Source: Isoptericola jiangsuensis (GTDB lineage: Bacteria; Actinomycetota; Actinomycetes; Actinomycetales; Cellulomonadaceae). Taken from it: a DNA stretch of 64,000 bases. The DNA lies in NCBI RefSeq assembly GCF_002563715.1, contig NZ_PDJJ01000001.1, positions 62,001-126,000 of the forward strand, read 5' to 3'. Numbering within the stretch: the stretch's first letter is position 1; each line of letters starts with the position of its first letter. Below are positions 27,888 through 36,547 of the stretch, one piece after another. The translations under genes and the position numbers were made by a program. The notes below the pieces were generated by a model that saw nothing but the letters and a program-made list of their open reading frames with translations, did no database searches and was not told the origin of the DNA.

Positions 27888-30800
27888 ATGTCCCGTCCAC
27901 CCTCCGCACGTCTCCAGCGGTCGTTGGCGGCGGCGGGCGCCGTCGCGGCCGTGGCCGCGACGTCGTTCGTGCTGCCCTCGTCGGCCGCCGACGACCCCGA
28001 CCTCGGGGTCCCCGGCGACGCGCTGTTCAGCACCGCGGGCCGCGCCGACGACGCCGCGACCGGACCGACGACGACGCCGGTCACGCTGGTGACGGGTGAC
28101 ACGGTCCTGCTGACCGTCGCGGCGGACGGCTCCCCGACGGTCGCGGTCCCCGGTGACGTCGAGGTGGTGACCAAGCGGGTCGGCGACGACCTGTACGTCT
28201 ACCCCACCTCCGTCCTGGACGCGGTGCGGGACGACCGGCTGGACCCCGAGCTGTTCAACGTGACCGGTCTGGTGGCCCAGGGCTACGGGGACACCGAGCG
28301 CGACGACCTCCCCCTCATCGTCTCGGGCGCGGTCCCGGCGTCGCGGGCGGCGGGCGTCACGTCGACGGCGGAGCTGGAGTCGATCGGCGCGACGGCCGTC
28401 ACGGTGGACAAGGACGGTGCGGGGGCGCTCCTCGGCCGCCTGCTGGGCACGGCCCGCTCGGCGGGCACGGCGCAGAAGGTGTGGCTGGACGCCATGGTCC
28501 CGGCGCTCGATGACCCGACCTCGGACCTGGTGACGTCGACGTCCGTGCCGGCGGCCACGGCACTCGACCCGGGCACGGGGGTCGAGCAGACGGGCGCCCC
28601 GCTGGCGTGGGACCGCGGCCTCACCGGGGCCGGCGTCACCGTCGCGGTGCTGGACTCCGGCTACGACGCGACCCACCCGGACCTCGAGGGCCGCGTCGTC
28701 GGCACCGCGGACTTCACCGGGCGTGGCATGACGGACTCGGGCGGGCACGGCACGCACGTCGCCTCGACGATCGCGGGCACCGGGGCCGCCGACCCGAGCC
28801 GCGTCGGGATGGCCCCGGACGCGGACCTGCTGGTCGGGCACGTCCTCAACGACACGGGCGGGCAGCTGTCCTGGATCGTCGACGGCATGGAGTGGGCCGT
28901 GGAGTCCGGCGCGGACGTCGTCAACATGAGCCTCGGCAGCCGCGACTCGTCGGACTGCACCGACCCGCTGTCCCTGGCGGCGCAGGAGCTCACCACGACG
29001 TCGGACACGCTGTTCGTCGTGGCGGCCGGCAACGACGGGTCGGCCCGGTCGACCGTCGCGTCCCCCGCCTGCGTGGAGGGGGTGCTCACCGTCGCCGCGG
29101 TCGACGCCGACGGTGCGACGGCACCGTTCTCGAGCCGCGGCGCGACGGTCGGCGAGCACCGGGTCAAGCCCGACGTCGCCGCCCCGGGCGTACAGGTCGT
29201 CGGAGCCTGGGCCACGAGCCCGGGTGGCGTCCGCTACCGCGCGATGTCCGGCACGTCGATGGCGTCCCCGCACGTCGCCGGTGCGGCGGCGATGGTGCGC
29301 CAGGCGCACCCGGGCTGGACGGCCGCGCAGGTCAAGGCCGCGATCACGGCGGGCGTGAAGGACGAGCGCGCCGACGGCGTGTACGCCCAGGGCGCCGGTG
29401 AGCTGTGGGTGCCGGGGGCGGTGGACGCGGAGGTGACGACGCCGTCCGGCGTCCTGCTGGGTGCGTTCGACTGGCCGCACGGCCGCGATCAGCGCACGAC
29501 GACGTCGGTGACGTACACCAACGGCTCGGACGAGGACGTGCGCGTGTCGGTCGCGGTCGCCGACCTGCTCGGCGCCGACGGCGGCACGGTGCCGTCCTCG
29601 CTGGTCCAGGTCGACCACCGGCCCGTCGTGGTGCCGGCGGGCGGCAGCGTCGACGTGCCGGTGTCGGTCCGGCCGGACCTGCCGCTGCGCGACGACGCCT
29701 ACGGCGAGATCGGTGCACGGCTCGTCGCGACGGTGACCGACGCGGCCGGCTCCCGCTCGACCGTGACGACCGCCGTCGGCGCGTGGGTCGAGCCGGAGAC
29801 CGTCGAGGTGACGTTCCGCGTCCTCGACGGCCTGGGCGAGCCGGCGACCCGCGGCGTCCTGGACGTCACGGACCTGCACCAGCCGACGCGGTCCTACACG
29901 CCGCTGACCGGCACCGACCAGACCCTGGCGCTCCGCGCGGGCGAGCACTCCGTGGCGGCCCTGGTCCGCACGGACGACGCCGACGGCGCCGAGTGGGCGT
30001 CGATCAGCGTGCCCTCGGCGATCCTGGACCGCGACCGGACCGTCGTCCTCGACGCCCGCGACGCCGTGCCGGTGACGGTGGAGGCGGACCGCCCCCTCGA
30101 CCTCACGTCCGGCAGCCTGGTCGCGCAGCGCACCTGGGACGACACGTGGATCGTCGAGACGGCGGTGCGGGCGAACGGGACCACGTTCGCCGTCGCGCCG
30201 ACGGCCGCGGTCCGTCGCGGCACGTTCACGCAGGCCACGTTCCTGCGCGGTCTCGAGCCGGGCACCCCGGAGGCGGACAGCCCGTACGTGTACAACCTCG
30301 CGTTCGTCGAGGAGGGACGCGTCGGCACGGACCAGGCGCGGACGGCGCACGACGCCGACCTCGCGACGGTCACCGAGCACTGGTACGCCCAGCGGGACGG
30401 CTGGCGGGCCGTCGAGGTGGCGCAGGTCGTCCCGGCGCAGGGCGGCATCGTCACCGTGTCCGGGACGGGGGCGATCAACACGCCCACCACGCGGACGGCC
30501 TACTACTCGCCCGACGTGCCCTGGCGCCAGTCGGCGTCCAGCACGACGCGCATGGCCGAGACGTGGACGGACCCCGTGCGCACCTACGGCGCGGGCGAGC
30601 AGCGCTCGACCGACTGGTTCAAGCTGCCGACGAGCACCGCCCTGCCCGCCGACGCGAGCGGCGCCCCCGGCCGGGTCGCGGAGCGGCAGGGCACGCTGGT
30701 CGGCTTCGCGTTCCCGCACTGGCAGGACACCGTCGACGGACGGTTCGGCGAGGCCGGGTTCCGGGACGTCGGGAACGTGCAGGTCTGGGTCGACGGCGTG

Positions 30801-31334
30801 TACCGGGGGGCCTCGGCGTTCCCCCGCGCACAGCTCACCGTGGCTCCGGGGTCGCACGAGATCCGGATGTTGCTGACCCAGCTCCGCTGGGGTCGTGGCG
30901 ACACGTGGGAGCTCGGGACCGGTGCGATGACGACGTTCAGGTTCGTCTCGGACCAGCCGGACGGCGACGAGGTCGCGGCCCTGCCGGTCGCGATCCCGCG
31001 CTACGACGCCGACGTGGACGACCACAACCGGGCCCCGGCGGAGGACGGGTTCCCGGTGGCGGTCGAGCTGCACGGTCAGGACGGGTACGACCCGGGCGCC
31101 GTCGTGCAGATGTCCGCGCAGTTCACGTTCGAGAAGATCGACGTGCGTGGGAGCAAGGCGCCGTCGGAGTACACCTGGACGGACGCGCGCGTGGAGCGTC
31201 GTGACGGACGGTGGGTCGTGCTGGTCGACAATGCCGGACGCTCGGGCGAGACGGTGTCGCTGCACGTGTCGACGACGGACGAGCACGGCTCCGCGGTCGA
31301 CCAGTACCTGATCGACCTGTACGCGGTCGGCTGA
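27888..31334 (+). CDS. Secreted S8 family (subtilisin-like) serine protease
   Basis: This large extracellular protease has 1148 residues. The signal peptide ends near SSAADD. A propeptide-like segment precedes the catalytic domain, which has Asp in VLDSGYDATHPDLEG (about 256), His in GHGTHVAS (about 287) and Ser in GTSMASPHVAG (about 457). The roughly 600-residue C-terminal part is beta-rich without a recognised repeat. ATG 27888 gives a proper signal peptide; the upstream ATG at 27795 does not. It is divergent from the Ig-like protein gene, with 262 bases between in which no clear operator was found. Confidence 0.9.
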   Translation: MSRPPSARLQRSLAAAGAVAAVAATSFVLPSSAADDPDLGVPGDALFSTAGRADDAATGPTTTPVTLVTGDTVLLTVAADGSPTVAVPGDVEVVTKRVGDDLYVYPTSVLDAVRDDRLDPELFNVTGLVAQGYGDTERDDLPLIVSGAVPASRAAGVTSTAELESIGATAVTVDKDGAGALLGRLLGTARSAGTAQKVWLDAMVPALDDPTSDLVTSTSVPAATALDPGTGVEQTGAPLAWDRGLTGAGVTVAVLDSGYDATHPDLEGRVVGTADFTGRGMTDSGGHGTHVASTIAGTGAADPSRVGMAPDADLLVGHVLNDTGGQLSWIVDGMEWAVESGADVVNMSLGSRDSSDCTDPLSLAAQELTTTSDTLFVVAAGNDGSARSTVASPACVEGVLTVAAVDADGATAPFSSRGATVGEHRVKPDVAAPGVQVVGAWATSPGGVRYRAMSGTSMASPHVAGAAAMVRQAHPGWTAAQVKAAITAGVKDERADGVYAQGAGELWVPGAVDAEVTTPSGVLLGAFDWPHGRDQRTTTSVTYTNGSDEDVRVSVAVADLLGADGGTVPSSLVQVDHRPVVVPAGGSVDVPVSVRPDLPLRDDAYGEIGARLVATVTDAAGSRSTVTTAVGAWVEPETVEVTFRVLDGLGEPATRGVLDVTDLHQPTRSYTPLTGTDQTLALRAGEHSVAALVRTDDADGAEWASISVPSAILDRDRTVVLDARDAVPVTVEADRPLDLTSGSLVAQRTWDDTWIVETAVRANGTTFAVAPTAAVRRGTFTQATFLRGLEPGTPEADSPYVYNLAFVEEGRVGTDQARTAHDADLATVTEHWYAQRDGWRAVEVAQVVPAQGGIVTVSGTGAINTPTTRTAYYSPDVPWRQSASSTTRMAETWTDPVRTYGAGEQRSTDWFKLPTSTALPADASGAPGRVAERQGTLVGFAFPHWQDTVDGRFGEAGFRDVGNVQVWVDGVYRGASAFPRAQLTVAPGSHEIRMLLTQLRWGRGDTWELGTGAMTTFRFVSDQPDGDEVAALPVAIPRYDADVDDHNRAPAEDGFPVAVELHGQDGYDPGAVVQMSAQFTFEKIDVRGSKAPSEYTWTDARVERRDGRWVVLVDNAGRSGETVSLHVSTTDEHGSAVDQYLIDLYAVG

Positions 31335-31392
31335 CCGGACCGACCGCCGGGTCGGCGGACGTGGTCGGCGGGACGGGTCGTCGCGGCGGGGT

Positions 31393-32346
31393 TCACACCC
31401 AGCCGCGGCGGCCCGCCTCGTAGCCGAGCTGGACGCGGGACCCGGCCTGCGCCCGGTCCATCATGATCCGGACCCGCCGCTGCACGGTGCGGACCGACAG
31501 CCCGAGGTGGCTGCCGATGGCCCGGTCGGTGAGGCCCGTGAGCAGGAGGGTCAGGACGTCGACGTCGACGGCGTCGAGCACGCTCGTCGCGGTGGTGCCC
31601 TGCGGCAGCAGGTGTGCCGCGGAGCGCCAGACGGACTCGAAGTGCTCCAAGAGGACGTCGAGCAGGGCGCTCTCGTGGACGAGCAGCGCGCCGGTGCCCT
31701 CCGTGCCGTCGCCGGTGCGCATGGGGAGCATGGCGATGCGGCGGTCCACGGCGAGCATGCGGATCGGCAGGGTGGCGGCGACGCGGACCTGCTCGCCGCG
31801 GCGGAGACCTTCGCGGGCGTCGTCGACGAAGCCGGGACGGTCCAGCACGTCGCGCTCGACGACCACCCGGTAGTCGACGCCGCGCTCCAGCGCACGGTCC
31901 TCGTCGGTGCCGGGGGCGGCCGCGACCACGTCCGTCCGGACGAACGCGACGACCTCGTGGGTGGCGCCGCGCTGCAGCTGGGTGAAGCGCTGCGCGACGG
32001 CGGCCCGCCCGTCGACGACGTCCACGACGTCGGCGAGGCCGTGGCCCGAGCTCGCCCGGTAGAGCGCGGACAGCTCGCCGAGCTCGAGCTCGGCCCGGCG
32101 GAGCGCGTCGTGGTGCTCGACGAGGAGGGCGCCGATCGCCATGTCGGGCGGTGACGCGGTGAAGCGGTCGCGGTCGGACGAGGAGCGTGCGACCAGGCCG
32201 CGGCGCTCCAGGTCGACGAGGTCGTGGCGGACGCCCGTCGCCCGGCGTCCGAGGGCGGCGGCGAGCTCGTCCGGCGCCGCGGAGCGCCGTGTGACGAGGT
32301 GCCGGTAGACCTCGAGGACCTGCCCGTCCAGTCCCAGTGCGTCCAT
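31393..32346 (-). CDS. Two-domain HTH regulator (TrmB-like N-terminus, LuxR-type C-terminus)
   Basis: This 317-residue transcription factor has an N-terminal winged-helix region (about 1-60, VLEVYRHLVTRRSAAPDELAAALG) of the TrmB type. A middle domain resembles those of sugar or effector sensors, and a C-terminal LuxR-type HTH (about 250-310) carries LTDRAIGSHLGLSVRTVQRRV. This architecture is common in Streptomyces and related genera, where it often controls secreted or secondary functions. It is convergent with the protease gene and divergent from the reductase gene at 32470, so it may regulate either. The effector is unknown. Confidence 0.8.
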   Translation of the reverse strand: MDALGLDGQVLEVYRHLVTRRSAAPDELAAALGRRATGVRHDLVDLERRGLVARSSSDRDRFTASPPDMAIGALLVEHHDALRRAELELGELSALYRASSGHGLADVVDVVDGRAAVAQRFTQLQRGATHEVVAFVRTDVVAAAPGTDEDRALERGVDYRVVVERDVLDRPGFVDDAREGLRRGEQVRVAATLPIRMLAVDRRIAMLPMRTGDGTEGTGALLVHESALLDVLLEHFESVWRSAAHLLPQGTTATSVLDAVDVDVLTLLLTGLTDRAIGSHLGLSVRTVQRRVRIMMDRAQAGSRVQLGYEAGRRGWV

Positions 32347-32469
32347 GCGTCGACCTCCTCCGTCGCGGTGGCAGGGTAACGGCCCCAGGTCACCGGGAGG
32401 TTGCCCGGGGCTCCCGAACCGGCGTGTCCGTGGTGTCACGGACCGGCACCCTGCCTCGTCGGAGGGGGC

Positions 32470-33270
32470 ATGAGCGAGAACAGGGCGCAGGGCATGCGGG
32501 TCGCGGTCGCGGGCGCGACGGGCACGGTCGGGCGGCACGTCGTGGACGTGGCGCGCGAGCACGGCCACGAGGTCGTGCCGTTGACGAGGTCGACGGGCGT
32601 CGACCTCACCACGGGCTCCGGACTGACGGAGCGTCTCGCCGGGGTGGACGCCGTCGTGGACGTGACGAACGCGCTCGTCCGGTCGCGGCAGGACGCCGAG
32701 GCGTTCTTCGGTGGCGTGACACGGACGTTGCTCGCCGCGGAGCGCGCCGCCGGGGTGGGGCACCACGTGGCGCTGTCGATCATCGGCGTCGACGACGTCC
32801 CGTGGGGCTACTACCAGGGCAAGCAGCTCCAGGAGCGGCTGGTCGCGGCGAGCGGGCAGGGCTGGAGCGTGCTGCGCGCCGCGCAGCTCCACGAGTTCGC
32901 GGGCCAGGTGCTCGACGCCGCGCGGCTGGGCCCCGTCAGCCTGGTGCCCCGGATGCTGTCGCAGCCGGTGGCGGGCCGGGAGGTCGGCGAGGCGTTGGTG
33001 GACCTGGTCGAGCGAGGACCGCAGGGCCGGGTGCCGGACCTCGCGGGTCCGGAGGTGCTCCTGCTGCACCGGGCGTCGCGGCGGCTGGTCCGGGCGCGCG
33101 CGCTGCGCCGTCTCGTGGTGCCCGTGCCGATGCCGGGCGCGGCGGGCCGGGGGATGCGGGACGGCTCGCTGACGGCGCAGGGCGACCCGGGTGCGGCCGT
33201 CGGCCGGACGACGTTCGACGCCTGGCTGGCCGCGCTCCCCGGTGCCGGGGACGGCGCGCGCGTGCGCTGA
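32470..33270 (+). CDS. NmrA/SDR-like NAD(P)-binding protein
   Basis: This 266-residue cytoplasmic protein has an N-terminal Rossmann fold with GATGTVGRHVVD (about 15-26), the glycine-rich dinucleotide motif. YYQGKQLQE near residue 118 places a Tyr and Lys as in atypical SDR enzymes. A substrate is not evident; homologues are annotated as NmrA-like regulators or quinone reductases. GGAGGGGG precedes ATG 32470. It is divergent from the HTH regulator gene, which may control it. Confidence 0.8.
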   Translation: MSENRAQGMRVAVAGATGTVGRHVVDVAREHGHEVVPLTRSTGVDLTTGSGLTERLAGVDAVVDVTNALVRSRQDAEAFFGGVTRTLLAAERAAGVGHHVALSIIGVDDVPWGYYQGKQLQERLVAASGQGWSVLRAAQLHEFAGQVLDAARLGPVSLVPRMLSQPVAGREVGEALVDLVERGPQGRVPDLAGPEVLLLHRASRRLVRARALRRLVVPVPMPGAAGRGMRDGSLTAQGDPGAAVGRTTFDAWLAALPGAGDGARVR

Positions 33271-33279
33271 CGTGGGGAT

Positions 33280-33314
33280 CCGCGCCGGCGGGGTTCCGTA
33301 CCGAGCCGGCGCGG
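33280..33314 (+). terminator. Hairpin after the NmrA-like gene
   Basis: CCGCGCCGGC and GCCGGCGCGG form a perfect 10-bp stem with a 15-base loop, ten bases after the stop at 33270. It ends three bases before the palindrome of the next gene. Confidence 0.65.
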
Positions 33315-33316
33315 AA

Positions 33317-33332
33317 CTGTACCGAAGTACAG
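33317..33332. promoter_or_regulatory. Palindromic operator upstream of the M16-like gene (CTGTAC-N4-GTACAG)
   Basis: The core TGTAC-CGAA-GTACA (33318-33331) is extended by C and G. The same core with spacer TTTC occurs at 36431-36444 before the kinase and peptide genes. TACCGT (33355-33360) could be the -10 for the gene at 33397, which puts the palindrome over or just upstream of the -35 region, fitting an activator site. A NarL-type response regulator is encoded between the two sites. Confidence 0.55.
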
Positions 33333-33396
33333 GTCGGGTCGCGGGGAACGTTCCTACCGTCGGTGGTGTCCTGGCACGACGACGTCGAGGAGCGAC

Positions 33397-34434
33397 ATGC
33401 GGGGTCTCCAGCTCACCAGCACGTACCTTCCTGACGACGTGCCGTCGCCGTACGACCTGCGCCTCGGCCCGGTCCGCGGGGACGCCGCCCGCCGCGCCGG
33501 CGGTCACGCCCCGACGACCTCCGGGCCGCTCGCGGTCGTGGACGACCGGGCGCCGGTCACGGCGCTCGCCCTCGCCTGGCCGTCGGACGTCGCCGAGGAC
33601 CGCCCCGACGCCGCGACGGTCGACCAGGCGCGGCGTGCGGCGATCTCCCGGGAGGTGCTGGAGCACGGGTCGGACGTCGTGGTCGACGTCGTCTGGTCGC
33701 CCGGGACCGGGGCCGACCTGGTGACGTTCGTGCTGCCGCACGCCGCCGCCGTGGACGAGGCGCCCCGCCTCGTGGACGTGGTGCGTTCCCGGCTCGCGCA
33801 CCCCGACCCCGTGGTCGCCGTCGTCGGCCCGGCCGACGTCGTGGCGGGCACCGCGGCGCTCACGACGCGCCGCCTGCGACCTCCCGCCCCGCCGGTCGTG
33901 AGCACGATGCGGCAGAGCCGTGTCCAGGGGTTCGACCAGGTGTGCATCATCGGCGCGGACCCGGCGGCCGAGGTCGGGCACGCCGCCACGCTGGTGTCGC
34001 TCTGCCGCGCCGCCGCCGGCCCCGGGAGCCTCGTCCCGCAGGCGCTGTCCGACGCGGGGGTGCGGGCCTCGGTGCAGCCGGTGCGCTGCCTGCGCGACGG
34101 CGCCCCGGTCATCACCTGGCACGTCGTGTGCCGGGCCGGGGACAGCATGCTCACCCTGGAGACCCTCGCCGCCACCCTCCTGGACCCGCGGCTCACCGCG
34201 GACCCGGCCGCGACCGACGCCACCCGGGAGGTGGTCCGGGAGAACCTGCGACGGGTCCGGCGCTCGCCGCAGGGCCTCGCGGGGTCGCTCGCCGAGTACT
34301 CGGTGATGGGCTGGGGCGCGCACCTGCTGGCGGACCCCGACGCCGCGCTGGACGACGTCGAGCCCGCGGACCTCGCGCAGGCGACGGCCGCGCTGGTCCG
34401 GCCCGTCGCGGACGTCCTCGGCTGGGAGGGCTGA
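33397..34434 (+). CDS. M16 (insulinase)-like protein lacking a zinc-binding motif
   Basis: This 345-residue cytoplasmic protein was not confidently recognised. The order of elements resembles an M16 peptidase: an N-terminal half with VVAVVGPADVVAGTAAL before a Pro-rich linker, then QSRVQGFDQVCIIGAD. The C-terminal half ends SLAEYSVMGWGAHLLADPDAALDDVEPADLAQATAAL, like an M16 C-domain with its helical ending. No HxxEH metal motif is present, so it is probably not a peptidase by itself; inactive M16 partners exist in other systems. GAGGAG precedes ATG 33397. It is convergent with the response regulator (4 bases between stops) and preceded by the shared palindrome. Confidence 0.45.
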   Translation: MRGLQLTSTYLPDDVPSPYDLRLGPVRGDAARRAGGHAPTTSGPLAVVDDRAPVTALALAWPSDVAEDRPDAATVDQARRAAISREVLEHGSDVVVDVVWSPGTGADLVTFVLPHAAAVDEAPRLVDVVRSRLAHPDPVVAVVGPADVVAGTAALTTRRLRPPAPPVVSTMRQSRVQGFDQVCIIGADPAAEVGHAATLVSLCRAAAGPGSLVPQALSDAGVRASVQPVRCLRDGAPVITWHVVCRAGDSMLTLETLAATLLDPRLTADPAATDATREVVRENLRRVRRSPQGLAGSLAEYSVMGWGAHLLADPDAALDDVEPADLAQATAALVRPVADVLGWEG

Positions 34435-34438
34435 GGGT

Positions 34439-35104
34439 TCAGGAGTCGTCGCGGAGGTCGACGAGCCCGTGGCGTGCCGCGGTGACGAGGATCTGCACGC
34501 GGTCGCGCACCCCGAGCTTCTCCATCACCTTGACGAACCGCGCCTTCACCGTGGACTCGGTGACGTACAGCTCCTGCGCGATCTCCCGGTTGCTCATCCC
34601 GCGGGCCAGCAGCCGGATGACCTCCAGCTCCTTCTCCGTCAGCGCCGCCAGGAGCGTGGCGTCGGGACGCACCTGGGCCGGCACCGACGCCTCCAGCCCG
34701 CGCACGACGTGCCGTGCCACCTCGGGGGACAGCACGGCGTCCCCGGCGGCGACGGTGTGCACGGCGGCGATGATGTCCCGCGGCAGGGTGTCCTTCACGA
34801 GGTAGCCCGACGCCCCGGCCCGCAGCAGGTCGATGACGTAGCGGTCCGTGGAGAACGTCGTCAGGCCCAGCACCGCGACGTCGGGGTGCTCGGCGAGGAT
34901 CTGCGCGGTCGCGGCGACGCCGTCCAGGACGGGCATCTGCATGTCCATGAGCACGACGTCGGGCCGCAGCGCGGCGGTCTGCTGGACGGCCACCCGCCCG
35001 TTGGACGCCTCCCCCACGACCTGGATCGACGGGTCGGCCGACAGGTAGTCGCGCAGGGTGTCGCGGATCATCGACTCGTCGTCGACCAGCAGCACCTGGA
35101 TCAT
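34439..35104 (-). CDS. NarL/LuxR-family response regulator
   Basis: This DNA-binding response regulator has 221 residues. The receiver domain (1-120) has the acidic pair at 8-9, phosphoacceptor Asp54 in VLMDMQMP, a conserved Thr and KD near 104. A C-terminal LuxR-type HTH (about 150-215) reads LTEKELEVIRLLARGMSNREIAQELYVTESTVKARF. ATG 35104 overlaps the kinase stop by four bases. Family members bind short inverted repeats as dimers, so it is the natural candidate to bind TGTAC-N4-GTACA at 33318 and 36431. Confidence 0.92.
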   Translation of the reverse strand: MIQVLLVDDESMIRDTLRDYLSADPSIQVVGEASNGRVAVQQTAALRPDVVLMDMQMPVLDGVAATAQILAEHPDVAVLGLTTFSTDRYVIDLLRAGASGYLVKDTLPRDIIAAVHTVAAGDAVLSPEVARHVVRGLEASVPAQVRPDATLLAALTEKELEVIRLLARGMSNREIAQELYVTESTVKARFVKVMEKLGVRDRVQILVTAARHGLVDLRDDS

Positions 35105-36357
35105 GCGTTCGGGACTCCCTCGGTGGTGGGGCGGACCCGCGCGTCCAGCGGGATCGTCATGGTGGTGCGCCAGCGGCCGTCGTGGGCGCCGGCCGTGAGC
35201 TCGCCGCCGAACACCTCGCAGCGGGCGCGCATGGCCTCGAGGCCGGTCAGCGACGAGGAGATCGGGGCGGCGGTCGCGACGACGTTCGTCGAGGCGAGGG
35301 TGACGCTGTCCGGCCCGACGGTGAGCCGTAGCTCGACGGGGGCGGCGGCGTCGCCGTGCTTGAGGATGTTGGTGCCCAGCTCGCGCACCGTGCGGCGCAG
35401 GGCCTGGCGCAGGCTGGTCGGCACGCGGGAGACCGCCCCGGTGGTGGTCAGGTGGGCCGTGAACCCGGCGCGTTCGAGGGCGTCGCCGACGCCGTGGAAG
35501 TCGCGGACGAACGCGGCCGCCGTCGTGGTCTCGCCGGACATCTCGAGCGCCTCGACGGTGCTGGCGCCGGGTTCGGCGGGATCGCCCGGGCCGACGCCGA
35601 CGGCGGTGGGCGGGGCGTCCTCCTTGAGGAGCACGACGAGGCTGCGCAGGTTCTGCAGCGCCTGCTGCGCGGCCCGCCCGATGTTGTCGAGGATCGCGGT
35701 CGTCTTGTCGGGGTCGGCGACGAACTCCGCGCGCCGTGCCTGCATGGCGATGATCGTGACGTCGTGCGCGACGATGTCGTGCAGCTCGTGGGCGAGCCGG
35801 GTGCGTTCCTCGTTGCGGATCCGGGCCTGGCGTTCCTCGAGCTCGCGGACCTGGGTCTCGCTGTGCTCGGAGCGGAGCCGGAAGAAGTTGACGGTGAGCC
35901 CGGCCACGGCCGCGAGGAGCGTGAGGACGGCGAGCCCGGCGGCGAGGACGGCGCCGTCCGGGTTGGCGACGAGCACCAGCGGCATCGTGGCGACGGCGGA
36001 GGCGGCGACCACCGCGGCGGCCACCCAGGGCAGCAGGTACGTGCAGAACCCGATGACGAGGATCGTCGGGAAGGCGAAGGCGGACACCAGCAGGGACTGG
36101 GCGCCGAGGGCGAGGACGGCGGCGAACGCGACGAACCAGGCGGCGGTGGCGGGGACGGGGCCGATCGCCAGGCCGAGCACGGGGACGTAGGGGAGCAGGA
36201 GCTCGGCGACGCCGCGCGGGGACGACAGCTCGAGCGTGCCGCCGGTCGCGTCGAGCGCGACGAGGCCCAGGAACGCGAGCACGAGCAGGACCCGCGCGAC
36301 CCAGCCTCCCGGCAGGGGCCGGACCTGTCCCGTCGTCCGCACCGTCCCTGCTGTCAC
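35101..36357 (-). CDS. NarL-type sensor histidine kinase (HisKA_3)
   Basis: This membrane sensor kinase has 418 residues. The N-terminal third (about 20-160) has five to six membrane helices with short loops and no large extracellular domain, so it probably senses a membrane or small-peptide signal. The HisKA_3 dimerisation domain has ELHDIVAHDVTIIAMQARR with phosphoacceptor His193. The ATPase N-box is RELGTNILKHG (about Asn330); the G-box is SLTGLEAMRAR. It starts with GTG at 36357. It is divergent from the 59-residue peptide gene across 190 bases with two palindromes. Confidence 0.9.
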   Translation of the reverse strand: MTAGTVRTTGQVRPLPGGWVARVLLVLAFLGLVALDATGGTLELSSPRGVAELLLPYVPVLGLAIGPVPATAAWFVAFAAVLALGAQSLLVSAFAFPTILVIGFCTYLLPWVAAAVVAASAVATMPLVLVANPDGAVLAAGLAVLTLLAAVAGLTVNFFRLRSEHSETQVRELEERQARIRNEERTRLAHELHDIVAHDVTIIAMQARRAEFVADPDKTTAILDNIGRAAQQALQNLRSLVVLLKEDAPPTAVGVGPGDPAEPGASTVEALEMSGETTTAAAFVRDFHGVGDALERAGFTAHLTTTGAVSRVPTSLRQALRRTVRELGTNILKHGDAAAPVELRLTVGPDSVTLASTNVVATAAPISSSLTGLEAMRARCEVFGGELTAGAHDGRWRTTMTIPLDARVRPTTEGVPNA

Positions 36358-36430
36358 GTTCGTCAGGATAGGCGGGCGCGTCGTACGGCGGCCTGCGCGG
36401 GGCCGGATCCTGAGACCTCCACCACCCGCT

Positions 36431-36444
36431 TGTACTTTCGTACA
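36431..36444. promoter_or_regulatory. Palindromic operator TGTAC-N4-GTACA between kinase and peptide genes
   Basis: This is the same core as at 33318-33331, with a different spacer (TTTC). It lies 74 bases from the kinase start and 104 bases from the peptide start. TCTATC (about 36464-36469) is a possible -10 for the peptide gene, so the site would sit near its -35. Probable target of the adjacent response regulator. Confidence 0.55.
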
Positions 36445-36449
36445 TCGCA

Positions 36450-36461
36450 GAAGTCGACTTC
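36450..36461. promoter_or_regulatory. Perfect 12-base palindrome GAAGTCGACTTC
   Basis: It begins five bases after the TGTAC palindrome, between it and the possible -10 of the peptide gene. It could be a second operator, perhaps for a repressor. No other copy was noticed in the window. Confidence 0.4.
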
Positions 36462-36547
36462 CGTCTATCGGCCGACGACCTGAGCCCCGGGATGGTCGAT
36501 CCGACCCCGGGACGCCCCGGGGATCCGCACACGGAAGAGGTCGTCAC

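Noticed and set aside
27738-31286. A very long minus-strand open frame opposite the S8 protease gene
   Set aside because: It is rich in Arg, Val and His with no domain, has no ribosome site and mirrors the protease codons. Such antisense frames are expected at this GC content, as at 63-2339, 2138-4318, 40605-43655 and 53408-57133.
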